The translations under genes and the position numbers were made by a program. Positions 1-7,930 of a stretch of DNA of 54,133 bases are shown piece after piece. Within the stretch, counting starts at the first letter, position 1, and each line of letters starts with the position of its first letter. Under the pieces are notes generated by a model that was given only the letters and a program-made list of their open reading frames with translations, was not told the DNA's origin and searched no databases. Origin of the DNA: Streptomyces sp. S3(2020) (GTDB lineage: Bacteria; Actinomycetota; Actinomycetes; Streptomycetales; Streptomycetaceae); the NCBI RefSeq assembly GCF_013044505.1, contig NZ_JABERD010000049.1:1-54133 (forward strand), in the 5' to 3' direction.

Positions 1-259
1 GTGGGTGGCGGTGCCGGGCTGGGCGCCGCGGTGGGGGCCGACCGCTCCGGGCAGCGCGCCGGGCTGCCCGGCAGCGGCGCAGGCTGCCTCAACCTCCGGG
101 AGGTGGCGCGGGGCGCCGGCTGCGGCCGGGAGGTCGACGACCGCGCCGGCGGGCGGGCCGTGCGCGGCAACCCCGTCGGGGGGGCCCGCCACGACCGCTG
201 GCGGGTCATCGCCGAGCAGGACGGACGCGGCCGGCGGGAGGCCGGGACGGCCGGGGCGG
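1..259. other. Degraded inverted copy of 260-518 (probable foldback artefact)
   Basis: Position p matches the complement of position 519-p over the whole of 1-518 without any gap, so the two arms meet with no loop at 259/260. In the outer 240 positions I count about 50 mismatches by hand, and about 38 of them put a G into the left arm. Read on the plus strand the left arm translates as a degraded version of residues 43 onward of the minus-strand gene (EVDD, RGNPV and AEQD are kept). Natural decay would give indels and transitions, so this looks like a foldback or low-quality contig end rather than a pseudogene. Confidence 0.75.
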
Positions 260-644
260 TCCGCCGGGCCGTCCCGCGCGCGAGGCGGGCGCGTACGTCC
301 TGCTCGGCGAGGACCAGACAGCGGTCGAGGAGGGCCGCCGCGACGGGGTTGCCGCGCAGGGCCCGCAGGGCGGCGAGGTCGTCGACCTCCGGGCGGTAAC
401 CGGCGCTCAGCGCCTCCTCCAGGAGGGTGAGGTAGCCGGCGGCGGTGCCGGGCAGGGCGGCGCGGTACCGGGCGAGGTCGGCCACCAGGAAGGCACGCAG
501 CCGGGCACCCTCGCGCATCGCCTCGTCGAGGGAGTCGGCTAGGCGGAGACAGTCCTGAACGTCCTCGGCCGAGGCGGTTCGGGGGTGAAGGGCAAGGGCG
601 AGAGCGCGGCGGAGCACACGCAGCTCCTCCACACCGAACGCCAT
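1..644 (-). CDS. Conserved hypothetical protein, 3' end missing
   Basis: The reading frame opens at ATG 644 (MAFGVEELRVLRRALALAL) and runs off the window edge without a stop. The visible protein is Leu/Ala/Arg-rich and predicted helical, with a recognisable block at residues 43-100 (MREGARLRAFLVADL, then EVDDLAALRALRGNPVAAALLDRC). I recognise no domain or motif. It is transcribed towards the window edge, with a 126-nt gap to the coaX stop. Only about the first 128 codons (260-644) can be trusted, because 1-259 is an inverted copy of 260-518. The true C-terminus is therefore unknown. Confidence 0.55.
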   Translation of the reverse strand, partial: MAFGVEELRVLRRALALALHPRTASAEDVQDCLRLADSLDEAMREGARLRAFLVADLARYRAALPGTAAGYLTLLEEALSAGYRPEVDDLAALRALRGNPVAAALLDRCLVLAEQDVRARLARGTARRTAPAVPASRRPRPSCSAMTRQRSWRAPPTGLPRTARPPARSSTSRPQPAPRATSRRLRQPAPLPGSPARCPERSAPTAAPSPAPPP

Positions 645-770
645 GCCGCCGCGGGATCCGTATGGCGTGGGCATGCGGCGACAGTACGCGCTAATCAGAC
701 AAACTCGTCATAGGGGGCGGGTGTGGCGCGGGCGGAGCCACCCGGGCGGACGCGCGCCGGCACCCGTGCC

Positions 771-1568
771 TCACATGCGTGACACGTTCCGCTCGTACAC
801 CAGGCGCAGCCCCACCAGCGTCAGCCAGGGCTCGTGCTCGTCGATCACCGAGGACTCGCCCAGCACCATCGGTGCCAGACCGCCCGTGGCGATGACCGTG
901 ACGTCGTCCGGATTCTCCGCGAGCTCGCGGGACATCCGCTCGACGACCCCGTCGACCTGCCCGGCGAACCCGTAGATGATGCCGGACTGCATCGCCTCGA
1001 CGGTGTTCTTGCCGATCACGCTCCGCGGCCTGGCCACCTCGATCTTCCGCAGCTGCGCGCCCCGCACCCCGAGCGCCTCCACGGAGATCTCGATGCCGGG
1101 CGCGATGACCCCGCCGACATACTCCCCGCGCGCGGACACCGCGTCGAAGGTCGTCGCCGTACCGAAGTCGACGACGATCGCCGGACCGCCGTACAGCTCG
1201 ACCGCCGCGACCGCGTTGATGATGCGGTCCGCGCCGACCTCCTTGGGGTTGTCGGTGAGGATCGGCACGCCCGTCTTGACGCCCGGCTCCACCAGCACCG
1301 CGGGCACGTCGCCGTAGTACCGCCGCGTCACCTCGCGCAGCTCGTGCAGCACCGAGGGCACCGTCGCGCAGATCGCGATGCCGTCGATGCCGTCGCCCAG
1401 TTCCTCGCCGAGCAGCGGGTGCATGCCCATCAGGCCCTGGAGCAGGACGGCCAGCTCGTCGGCGGTGCGGCGGGCGTCCGTGGAGATGCGCCAGTGCTCG
1501 ACGATCTCCTCGCCGTCGAACAGGCCGAGGACGGTGTGCGTGTTTCCTACGTCGATCGTGAGCAGCAT
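771..1568 (-). CDS. coaX: Type III pantothenate kinase
   Basis: The 265-aa protein phosphorylates pantothenate, the first committed step of CoA synthesis, in the cytoplasm. It shows the ASKHA-fold signatures of the CoaX family: IDVGNTHT (5-12) for phosphate binding, GADR (112-115), DFGTATT (134-140) and GGVIAPGI (152-159). Length is typical for the family. The start at ATG 1568 puts IDVGNT at the N-terminus where the family has it; a longer upstream frame is not homologous. It is the last gene of the panC-nadB-nadC-coaX series, 5 nt after the nadC stop, so expression is probably coupled to nadC. Confidence 0.95.
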   Translation of the reverse strand: MLLTIDVGNTHTVLGLFDGEEIVEHWRISTDARRTADELAVLLQGLMGMHPLLGEELGDGIDGIAICATVPSVLHELREVTRRYYGDVPAVLVEPGVKTGVPILTDNPKEVGADRIINAVAAVELYGGPAIVVDFGTATTFDAVSARGEYVGGVIAPGIEISVEALGVRGAQLRKIEVARPRSVIGKNTVEAMQSGIIYGFAGQVDGVVERMSRELAENPDDVTVIATGGLAPMVLGESSVIDEHEPWLTLVGLRLVYERNVSRM

Positions 1569-1573
1569 CGCGG

Positions 1574-2551
1574 TTACTCCGCCTCGCGCAGGTCCAGGCC
1601 GATGTCCAGGATCGGCGAGGAGTGGGTGAGGGCGCCTACGGCGAGGTAGTCGACGCCGGTGTCGGCGTACGCGCGCGCGTTGTCCAGCGTGAGCCGCCCC
1701 GAGGCCTCCAGCGCGGCCCGCCCGTGCACCAGCGCGACCGCCTCCTCGCACTCCGCGGGCGTGAAGTTGTCGAGCAGGATCAGGTCTGCACCCGCGTCCA
1801 GGACCTCGCCCAGCTGGTGCAGGGTGTCGACCTCGACCTCGATCGGCACGTCCGGGAAGGCCTCCCGTACGGCCTTGAAGGCCTGGGCGACGCCGCCGGC
1901 GGCGACCACGTGGTTGTCCTTGACGAGCGCCGCGTCGGACAGCGACATGCGGTGGTTGACCCCGCCGCCGCACCGCACCGCGAACTTCTCCAGCGACCTG
2001 AGGCCGGGCGTCGTCTTGCGTGTGTCACGCACGCGTGCGTTCGTGCCCTCCAGCACGTCCGCCCACGCGCGCGTGGCGGTCGCGATGCCGGACAGCCGGC
2101 ACAGCAGGTTCAGCGCGCTGCGCTCCCCGATGAGCAGGTCGCGGGTGCGCGTGGTGACCGACAGGAGCTTCTGCCCGGCCTCCACCCGGTCGCCGTCCTC
2201 CACGTGCCGCTCGACCTCGAACTCGTCCTCGCAGACGACGGAGACGACCGCCTCGGCGACCCGGAGGCCGGCCACGACGCCCGCCTCGCGCGCGACGAAG
2301 TCGGCGGTGGCGACGGCGTCCTCGGGGATGGTCGCGACCGTCGTCACGTCCACGCCGTGGTCGAGGTCCTCCTGGATGGCCACGTTGGCGATGTCCTCGA
2401 CCTCCACGGGGTCGAGCCCGGCGTCGGCCAGGAGCTGGGCGAGCGCGGGGTCGAGCCCGCACTCCAGGTACTCCTCGCCGCCGTCTGCGCCACAGGCACA
2501 GCCGTCGCCGCAACCGCCGGTCTCAGCGAGGGGAAGGTCGGGGGTGCTCAC
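1574..2551 (-). CDS. nadC: Nicotinate-nucleotide pyrophosphorylase (quinolinate phosphoribosyltransferase)
   Basis: The enzyme converts quinolinate and PRPP to nicotinate mononucleotide, CO2 and PPi in de novo NAD synthesis. The 325-aa protein has the family blocks RDTRKTTPGLR (176-186), the GGGVNHRMSLSDA stretch (195-207) and KDNH (211-214). The start at GTG 2551 is preferred because AGGAG lies about 11 nt upstream. GTG 2560, which would make a GTGA overlap with the nadB stop, has the same AGGAG only 2 nt away. An unusual Cys-rich N-terminal extension (Cys14, 18, 20 and 31) precedes the catalytic domain; see findings. Confidence 0.95.
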   Translation of the reverse strand: MSTPDLPLAETGGCGDGCACGADGGEEYLECGLDPALAQLLADAGLDPVEVEDIANVAIQEDLDHGVDVTTVATIPEDAVATADFVAREAGVVAGLRVAEAVVSVVCEDEFEVERHVEDGDRVEAGQKLLSVTTRTRDLLIGERSALNLLCRLSGIATATRAWADVLEGTNARVRDTRKTTPGLRSLEKFAVRCGGGVNHRMSLSDAALVKDNHVVAAGGVAQAFKAVREAFPDVPIEVEVDTLHQLGEVLDAGADLILLDNFTPAECEEAVALVHGRAALEASGRLTLDNARAYADTGVDYLAVGALTHSSPILDIGLDLREAE

Positions 2552-2556
2552 GTCTG

Positions 2557-4272
2557 TCACTGCTCCTGAAGGGGCTGCCGGGTCGGGGGGAAGTCTGCGG
2601 TATCGGTGGTGTGTACGGCGAGTGTGCGGTCCGGATTCAGCCGTACGACGATGTGGCGGCGCCATGCGGTGTCGTCGCGGTCGGGCCGGTCCTCGCGCCA
2701 GTGGCAGCCGCGCGTCTCCTCACGCACGCGTGCGGCGGCGACCAGGACACGGGCCACGCACAGGAGGTTGGTGGCCTCCCAGGTGTCGACGCCGGGCTCG
2801 GCCGTCTTGCCGTTCTCGGCGAGGGCGTCGCGGGCGTCGGTGTGCAGCCGCTGGAGCTGTTCGGCGGCCTTCTCCAGGGAGTCCGCCGAGCGCAGGACGC
2901 CGGCGCCGTCCGTCATGGTCCGCTGGATCGCGAACCGGGCCTCGGGCGACTGGAGGGGGTGCGCGGGGGTCTCGGGGCGCTCGACCGGTGCGGGCACGCG
3001 CGCGTGGAGGCCGTTCGCCGCGTGGACGGCGGCGATGTCCTCCACGATGCGCTCGGCGTAGACGAGGCCTTCCAGGAGGGAGTTGGAGGCGAGCCGGTTC
3101 GCGCCGTGCACGCCGGTGCAGGCGACCTCGCCGCACGCGTACAGGCCCGGGACGGTCGTGCGGCCCTGGGAGTCGGTGCGCACGCCGCCGGAGGCGTAGT
3201 GGGCGGCCGGGGCTATCGGGATGGGCTCGGTGACCGGGTCGATGCCGTGGGCGCGGCAGGCGGCGAGGATCGTCGGGAAGCGGTGCGCCCACATGGTGGC
3301 GCCGAAGTGCCGGGCGTCGAGGAACATGTGCTCGACGTCCTGCTCCTGCATACGGCGCATGATGCCCTTGGCGACGATGTCCCGGGGCGCCAGCTCGGCC
3401 AGCTCGTGCTGCCCGACCATGAAGCGCACGCCGCCGGCGTCGACCAGGTGCGCGCCCTCGCCGCGGACCGCCTCGGAGACGAGGGGCTGCTGGCCCTCGG
3501 CGTCCGGGCCGAGGAAGAGCACGGTGGGGTGGAACTGGACGAACTCCAGGTCGGAGACCTCCGCGCCCGCGCGCAGCGCCAGTGCCACGCCGTCGCCCGT
3601 GGACACGGACGGGTTGGTGGTCGCGGAGAACACCTGGCCCATGCCGCCGGTCGCGAGGACGACCGCGGGGGCGTGCACGGCGCCCACGCCGTCGTGCTGG
3701 CCCTCGCCCATGACGTGCAGCGAGACACCCGCCGTACGGCCGTCGGCGTCGGTGAGCAGGTCCAGGACGAGCGCGTTCTCGATCGTGCGCAGCCCCCGCG
3801 CGCGTACCGCCTCGACGAGCGCCCGGGAGATCTCCGCGCCGGTCGCGTCGCCCCCGGCGTGCGCGATGCGGCGGCGGTGGTGGCCGCCCTCTCGGGTGAG
3901 CTCCAGGCCGCCTTCCTCGGACTCGTCGAAGTGCGCGCCGGTCTCGATGAGACGGTGCACGGCGTCCGGGCCCTCGGTGACGAGGATCCGTACCGCGTCC
4001 TCGTCGCACAGGCCCGCGCCCGCGACCAGGGTGTCGTCGAGGTGCTGTTCGGGGGTGTCGCCCTCGCCGAGCGCCGCGGCGATGCCGCCCTGCGCCCAGC
4101 GGGTGGAGCCGTCGTCCAGGCGGGCCTTGGTGACGACGACCGTGCGCAGGCCGGCGGCCTCGCAGCGCAGGGCCGCGGTGAGACCGGCGACGCCGGAGCC
4201 GACGACGACGACGTCCGCGTCGATGGACCACCCGGGCGCGGGCGCGTGCAGTCGTATGCCTGTGCTGGTCAC
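2557..4272 (-). CDS. nadB: L-aspartate oxidase
   Basis: NadB is an FAD enzyme that oxidises L-aspartate to iminoaspartate, the substrate that quinolinate synthase NadA condenses. The 571-aa protein has the Rossmann dinucleotide motif VVVVGSGVAG (21-30), the STRWAQGGIAAA block typical of succinate dehydrogenase/fumarate reductase flavoproteins, and ACGEVACTGVHGANRLASNSLLEG near the C-terminal third of the FAD domain (given here only to name the block). Start GTG 4272 forms a GTGA overlap with the panC stop, with GGAG 8 nt upstream. NadA is not in this window. The next gene, nadC, completes the branch. Confidence 0.95.
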   Translation of the reverse strand: MTSTGIRLHAPAPGWSIDADVVVVGSGVAGLTAALRCEAAGLRTVVVTKARLDDGSTRWAQGGIAAALGEGDTPEQHLDDTLVAGAGLCDEDAVRILVTEGPDAVHRLIETGAHFDESEEGGLELTREGGHHRRRIAHAGGDATGAEISRALVEAVRARGLRTIENALVLDLLTDADGRTAGVSLHVMGEGQHDGVGAVHAPAVVLATGGMGQVFSATTNPSVSTGDGVALALRAGAEVSDLEFVQFHPTVLFLGPDAEGQQPLVSEAVRGEGAHLVDAGGVRFMVGQHELAELAPRDIVAKGIMRRMQEQDVEHMFLDARHFGATMWAHRFPTILAACRAHGIDPVTEPIPIAPAAHYASGGVRTDSQGRTTVPGLYACGEVACTGVHGANRLASNSLLEGLVYAERIVEDIAAVHAANGLHARVPAPVERPETPAHPLQSPEARFAIQRTMTDGAGVLRSADSLEKAAEQLQRLHTDARDALAENGKTAEPGVDTWEATNLLCVARVLVAAARVREETRGCHWREDRPDRDDTAWRRHIVVRLNPDRTLAVHTTDTADFPPTRQPLQEQ

Positions 4273-5270
4273 GAGGCGGCTCCGAGGGTTCCGAAGGTGA
4301 GGGGGAGGTTGTCGATCAGCCGGGTCGTCCCGACCCGGGCGGCGACGGCGAGGACGGCCTCGCCGGTGAAGTCGTCGTCGACCTCCGAGAAGTCGGAGGG
4401 GTCGACGAGCGCGAGGTAGTCCAGGGCGATCGGCGGGTCGAGGCGGGCGGCCTCGTCGAGGACCAGCCGGGCGGCCGAGCGGACGGCGGAGGGGTCGCCC
4501 GGAAGCGCTTTCGCGACCGCGTGGGTGTCGGCCGCCGCGCGGGACTCCCCTATGGCGCTGAGCGCCTCGGCACGCGCGCGTGTGGCGGGCACTTCGCGCG
4601 CCCGCGCACGCAGTGCTTCCTGCGCCGCGTGCCGGTCGCGGCCCGCGAACAGCGCCTGGGACAGCGCGAGCGCGGTGCGCCGCTCCTTCGCCGAGAGGAA
4701 GCGGTTGCGGCTGGACAGCGCCAGGCCGTCGTCCTCGCGGACGGTCGGTACGCCGACGATCTCGACGCCGAAGTTCAGGTCCCGCACCATGCGCCGGATC
4801 AGGGCGAGCTGCTGGGCGTCCTTCTGGCCGTACAGGGCGACGTCGGGCCGGGTGAGGTGCAGCAGCTTGGCGACGACGGTGAGCATGCCGTCGAAGTGCC
4901 CGGGGCGCGAGGAGCCCTCCAGGCGTTCCCCCATGGGGCCCGCGCTGACCCGGACCTGGGGCTCGCCGCCGGGGTAGACCTCCTCTGCGGAGGGCGCGAA
5001 CACGGCGTCCGCGCCCGCCTGTTCGGCGATCTTGATGTCGGCGTCGAGGGTGCGCGGGTAGCGGTCGAGGTCCTCGCCCTTGCCGAACTGGAGGGGGTTC
5101 ACGAAGACGGTGACGACGACCTCGCCCTCGGGGCCGGCGATCTCGCGCGCGTTGCGGATCAGGGTGGCGTGGCCCTCGTGCAGGGCGCCCATGGTCATCA
5201 CGACGGCACGGCGGCCGTGGCGGACGCGCGCGTGGAGCTCCTCGGCGGTGCGCAGCAGGGTGGTGGTCAT
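4269..5270 (-). CDS. panC: Pantothenate synthetase (pantoate-beta-alanine ligase)
   Basis: PanC joins pantoate and beta-alanine at the cost of ATP (to AMP) to give pantothenate, which coaX in the same operon then phosphorylates. Visible signatures are the nucleotidyltransferase motif MTMGALHEGH (25-34, the HIGH-like site), VFVNPLQF, the YGQKDAQQL block and the KMSKS-like LSSRNRFLS. At 333 aa it is about 50 residues longer than the E. coli enzyme (283). The extra length sits in the middle and C-terminal part and is Ala/Arg-rich. ATG 5270 overlaps the preceding TGA as ATGA, so translation is probably coupled. Confidence 0.95.
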   Translation of the reverse strand: MTTTLLRTAEELHARVRHGRRAVVMTMGALHEGHATLIRNAREIAGPEGEVVVTVFVNPLQFGKGEDLDRYPRTLDADIKIAEQAGADAVFAPSAEEVYPGGEPQVRVSAGPMGERLEGSSRPGHFDGMLTVVAKLLHLTRPDVALYGQKDAQQLALIRRMVRDLNFGVEIVGVPTVREDDGLALSSRNRFLSAKERRTALALSQALFAGRDRHAAQEALRARAREVPATRARAEALSAIGESRAAADTHAVAKALPGDPSAVRSAARLVLDEAARLDPPIALDYLALVDPSDFSEVDDDFTGEAVLAVAARVGTTRLIDNLPLTFGTLGAAS

Positions 5271-6196
5271 CCGGCATCTCCCTTGGTGCCGTCGGTCCCG
5301 TTGGCGAGTACCCCGAGCAGGTCCTCGGCGAGCTCGGGCTTCAGCAGCCCGTGGGCGAGCGCCCGGTCGGCGGTCGCGCGGGCCATCGCGAGATAGCCGG
5401 CGACGGTCTGCGGGGCGTGCTTGCGCAGTTCGGTGACGTGCGCGGCGACGGTGCCCGCGTCGCCGCGCGCGACGGGGCCGGTGAGGGCCGCGTCGCCGGA
5501 GCGCAGGGCGTTGTCGAGGGCGGCGCCGAGCAGTGGGCCGAGCATCCGGTCGGGGGCCTCGACGCCGGCCTCGCGCAGCAGCTCCATGGACTGGGCCACC
5601 AGGGTGACGAGGTGGTTGGCGCCGAGCGCGAGGGCCGCGTGGTAGAGCGGGCGCCGCTCCTCGGCGATCCACTCGGGCTCGCCGCCCATCTCGATGACGA
5701 GGGCCTCGGCGGCCAGCCTCAGCTGGTCGGGCGCGGTGACCCCGAAGGAGCAGCCGGCCAGCCGCTGGACGTCCACCTGGGTGCCGGTGAAGGTCATCGC
5801 GGGGTGCAGGGCCAGCGGCAGCGCGCCCGCGCGCAGGGCGGGGTCGAGGACCTTCGTGCCGTACCGCCCGGAGGTGTGCACGAGCAGCTGTCCCGGCCGG
5901 ACGGACCCGGTCTCGACGAGGCCCTCCACCAGGCCGGGCAAGGTGTCGTCCGGGACCGTCAGCAGCACCAGTTCGGCACGCTGGAGCACCTCGGCGGGCG
6001 GCACCAGGGGGACGTCCGGGAGCAGCTGCGCGGCCCGTCTGCGGGAGGCGTCGGAGACCCCGGAGACGGCCACCGGACGATGCCCGGCGAGCTGGAGGGA
6101 AGCGGCCAGCGCGGGGCCCACCCGACCGGCACCGACGACGCCGACGGTGAGCCGCGCGGGGCGGTCCTTGGGGTCTGGCAGTTGGCTTGTACTCAC
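5267..6196 (-). CDS. Rossmann-fold oxidoreductase-like protein (DUF2520 type)
   Basis: The 309-aa protein begins with an NAD(P)-binding Rossmann motif VGVVGAGRVGPALAASL and continues with LVLLTVPDDTL and a conserved LHPAMTFTG block, as in the Rossmann-like plus DUF2520 family related to ketopantoate reductase and pyrroline-5-carboxylate reductase folds. It is the first gene of the operon and overlaps panC by four bases. That position suggests it could supply pantoate (a PanE-like role), but this is inference and the true substrate is unknown. Start GTG 6196 has a GGGAAGG ribosome site about 10 nt upstream. The alternative is a regulator-like non-catalytic protein. Confidence 0.75.
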   Translation of the reverse strand: MSTSQLPDPKDRPARLTVGVVGAGRVGPALAASLQLAGHRPVAVSGVSDASRRRAAQLLPDVPLVPPAEVLQRAELVLLTVPDDTLPGLVEGLVETGSVRPGQLLVHTSGRYGTKVLDPALRAGALPLALHPAMTFTGTQVDVQRLAGCSFGVTAPDQLRLAAEALVIEMGGEPEWIAEERRPLYHAALALGANHLVTLVAQSMELLREAGVEAPDRMLGPLLGAALDNALRSGDAALTGPVARGDAGTVAAHVTELRKHAPQTVAGYLAMARATADRALAHGLLKPELAEDLLGVLANGTDGTKGDAG

Positions 6197-6282
6197 TCGA
6201 CGACGGCCTTCCCGTTCCAGTCCGCTCCGGGTACCGGACGATTTCTCGTCATGTTAACGCGATTGGTTCGAGGGGCGTTCGG

Positions 6283-6291
6283 TTGTCCACA
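6283..6291 (+). promoter_or_regulatory. Lone DnaA-box match TTGTCCACA
   Basis: TTGTCCACA equals the preferred Streptomyces DnaA box. It lies in the 161-nt divergent gap between the DUF2520 gene and the PLP lyase gene. By base composition about 0.1 occurrence would be expected in a window this size. No second box is clustered with it, so it is not an origin. It could be a DnaA regulatory site or chance. Confidence 0.35.
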
Positions 6292-6357
6292 GGCTGTGGG
6301 TTGTCACACGTCGTACGTGAAGGGAAATGCGCGTGCCCGCGGGAAGGGCCGCGCGGG

Positions 6358-7536
6358 ATGATCCGAGGCATGAGCGATGCTGCGGATCAGGTGGAAGAGC
6401 AGTCGGCGGAGGAGCAGTTGCGGGAGCGGCGCCGGGCCGCCCTGCGAGCGGCCCGGCGGGTCCTGTGGCGCGGAGGACTCAGCGGCACGATCCGGCAGCG
6501 GCTCGCGTCGCTCGCGGAGGCCGCACCCGAGGTGTACGACGTGGACGAGTCAGCGGACATCTACGGGAACGGGGTCGTGGCGGCCCTGGAGGAGCGGGTC
6601 GCGACCCTGCTGGGCAAGGAGGCCGCCGCGTTCTTCCCCACGGGCACGATGGCCCAGCAGGTCGCCCTGCGCTGCTGGGCGGGCCGCACCGGCAACCAGA
6701 TGGTCGCCCTGCACGCCCTGGCCCACCCCGAGGTCCATGAACGGCATGCCCTCGCCCAGGTCAGCGGCTTGCGCCCGGTGCGCCTGACCGCCGAGCCCCG
6801 GCTGCCCACCGCGGACGAGGTGCGCGACTTCGAGGAGCCCTATGGCACGCTGATGCTCGAGTTGCCCCTCAGGGACGCCGGATTCGTCCTGCCGTCCTGG
6901 GAGGAGCTCACCGAGATCGTGGAGGCGGCGCGCGAGCGGGACGCGGTGGTGCACTTCGACGGGGCGCGCCTGTGGGAGACCACCGTCCACTTCGGCCGAC
7001 CCCTGGACGAGATCGCGAGCCTGGCGGACAGCGTCTACGTGTCGTTCTACAAGTCGCTCGACGGTTTGGCCGGCGCGGCGCTCGCCGGCCCGAAGACGCT
7101 CGTGGAGGAGGCGAAGACCTGGCGCCACCGGTACGGCGGGATGGCCTTCCAGCAGTTCCCCACCGCGCTGTCGGCGCTCGTCGGCCTGGAGCGGGAGCTG
7201 CCCAGGCTGCCGGAGTACGTCCGTCACGCGCGCGTGGTGGCTGCCGCGCTGCGCGAGGGGTTCGCCGAGGCGGGCGTGCCATGGGCGCGCGTGCACCCCG
7301 AGGAGCCGCACACCCACCAGTTCCAGATCTGGCTGCCGTACGACGCCGACGTGCTGCTGGAGACGGCGGTACGGCAGGCCGAGGAGACGGGGACGTATCT
7401 GTTCACCGGCTACTGGGACCGCGGCGGGCCGGGTCTGGCCCTCGCCGAGGTCACCGTCGGCGCCGCCGGCCTGGAGTGGACGGCCGACGACGTGAAGGCG
7501 GCGGTGGCGGACTTCGTGGCCCGGCTCAGCGGCTAG
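6358..7536 (+). CDS. PLP-dependent threonine aldolase/beta-eliminating lyase family protein
   Basis: The fold-type I PLP enzyme (392 aa) resembles low-specificity L-threonine aldolases, which split threonine to glycine and acetaldehyde. Visible features are the N-terminal DIYGNG (68-72), the FFPTGTMAQQ cofactor-phosphate block (92-101), HFDGARLW (199-206) with the PLP-ring Asp, and YVSFYKSLDGLAG with the Schiff-base Lys at about 232. ATG 6358 is chosen because GGAAGGG lies 9 nt upstream. ATG 6370 (MSDAADQ) is a possible later start. It is divergent from the cofactor operon. Substrate is uncertain within the family. Confidence 0.8.
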   Translation: MIRGMSDAADQVEEQSAEEQLRERRRAALRAARRVLWRGGLSGTIRQRLASLAEAAPEVYDVDESADIYGNGVVAALEERVATLLGKEAAAFFPTGTMAQQVALRCWAGRTGNQMVALHALAHPEVHERHALAQVSGLRPVRLTAEPRLPTADEVRDFEEPYGTLMLELPLRDAGFVLPSWEELTEIVEAARERDAVVHFDGARLWETTVHFGRPLDEIASLADSVYVSFYKSLDGLAGAALAGPKTLVEEAKTWRHRYGGMAFQQFPTALSALVGLERELPRLPEYVRHARVVAAALREGFAEAGVPWARVHPEEPHTHQFQIWLPYDADVLLETAVRQAEETGTYLFTGYWDRGGPGLALAEVTVGAAGLEWTADDVKAAVADFVARLSG

Positions 7537-7551
7537 GGCCTGTCCGGTGGA

Positions 7552-7776
7552 TCATGCCGGCGTCGCGGGCCGCCGCGGCCGCCGGTGCAGCCACCGGCTC
7601 AGGGCCCGCCGTATCCGCCCGTGGGCCGGCCGTTCGGCGAGCACCGCCCGGAACTGCCGGTGGTCGCGCAGTTCGCGCACGACCTGCCAGTCGTGGGCGC
7701 CGGGCGCGGGCGGGGCGGGCTGCCCGAGGCGCTGGGCACGGTAGGTGTCGAGGAGGTACTGCTGGGTGAGACTCAT
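7552..7776 (-). CDS. Small hypothetical protein, basic C-terminus
   Basis: The 74-aa protein starts MSLTQQYLLDTYRAQRLGQP and ends in an Arg-rich tail (RRALSRWLHRRPRRPATPA). GAAGG lies 9 nt before ATG 7776, which supports real translation. It is convergent with the PLP lyase gene and divergent from the ArsR-type regulator, so the palindrome at 7871-7891 lies about 95 nt upstream of its start and may also control it. I recognise no family. The first half is likely one amphipathic helix. Confidence 0.6.
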   Translation of the reverse strand: MSLTQQYLLDTYRAQRLGQPAPPAPGAHDWQVVRELRDHRQFRAVLAERPAHGRIRRALSRWLHRRPRRPATPA

Positions 7777-7870
7777 GGCGAATCGCCTTCTCGGGACGCT
7801 TTCCGATGGGTCGGGCTCCGCGGTTGCCCCGTGATCCCAGGTTGCGCCGGTACGGCGGCGACGTCGCGCC

Positions 7871-7891
7871 GATTGACGGCGGCCGTCAATC
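7871..7891. promoter_or_regulatory. Perfect palindrome, probable ArsR-type operator
   Basis: Two perfect 10-bp arms, GATTGACGGC and GCCGTCAATC, surround a single G. The site is 39 nt upstream of the ArsR-type regulator start and in the gap shared with the divergent small gene. Perfect dyads with TTGAC/GTCAA ends are usual for winged-helix ArsR proteins, so autoregulation is likely but not shown. Confidence 0.7.
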
Positions 7892-7930
7892 GGGGGCGGC
7901 GTTGTCAGTGGCGGGGTGCACCATGAGGTC

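Noticed and set aside
1..399. Plus-strand coding region at the left edge
   Set aside because: Its product is only a degraded mirror of the minus-strand gene caused by the palindrome, not an independent gene.
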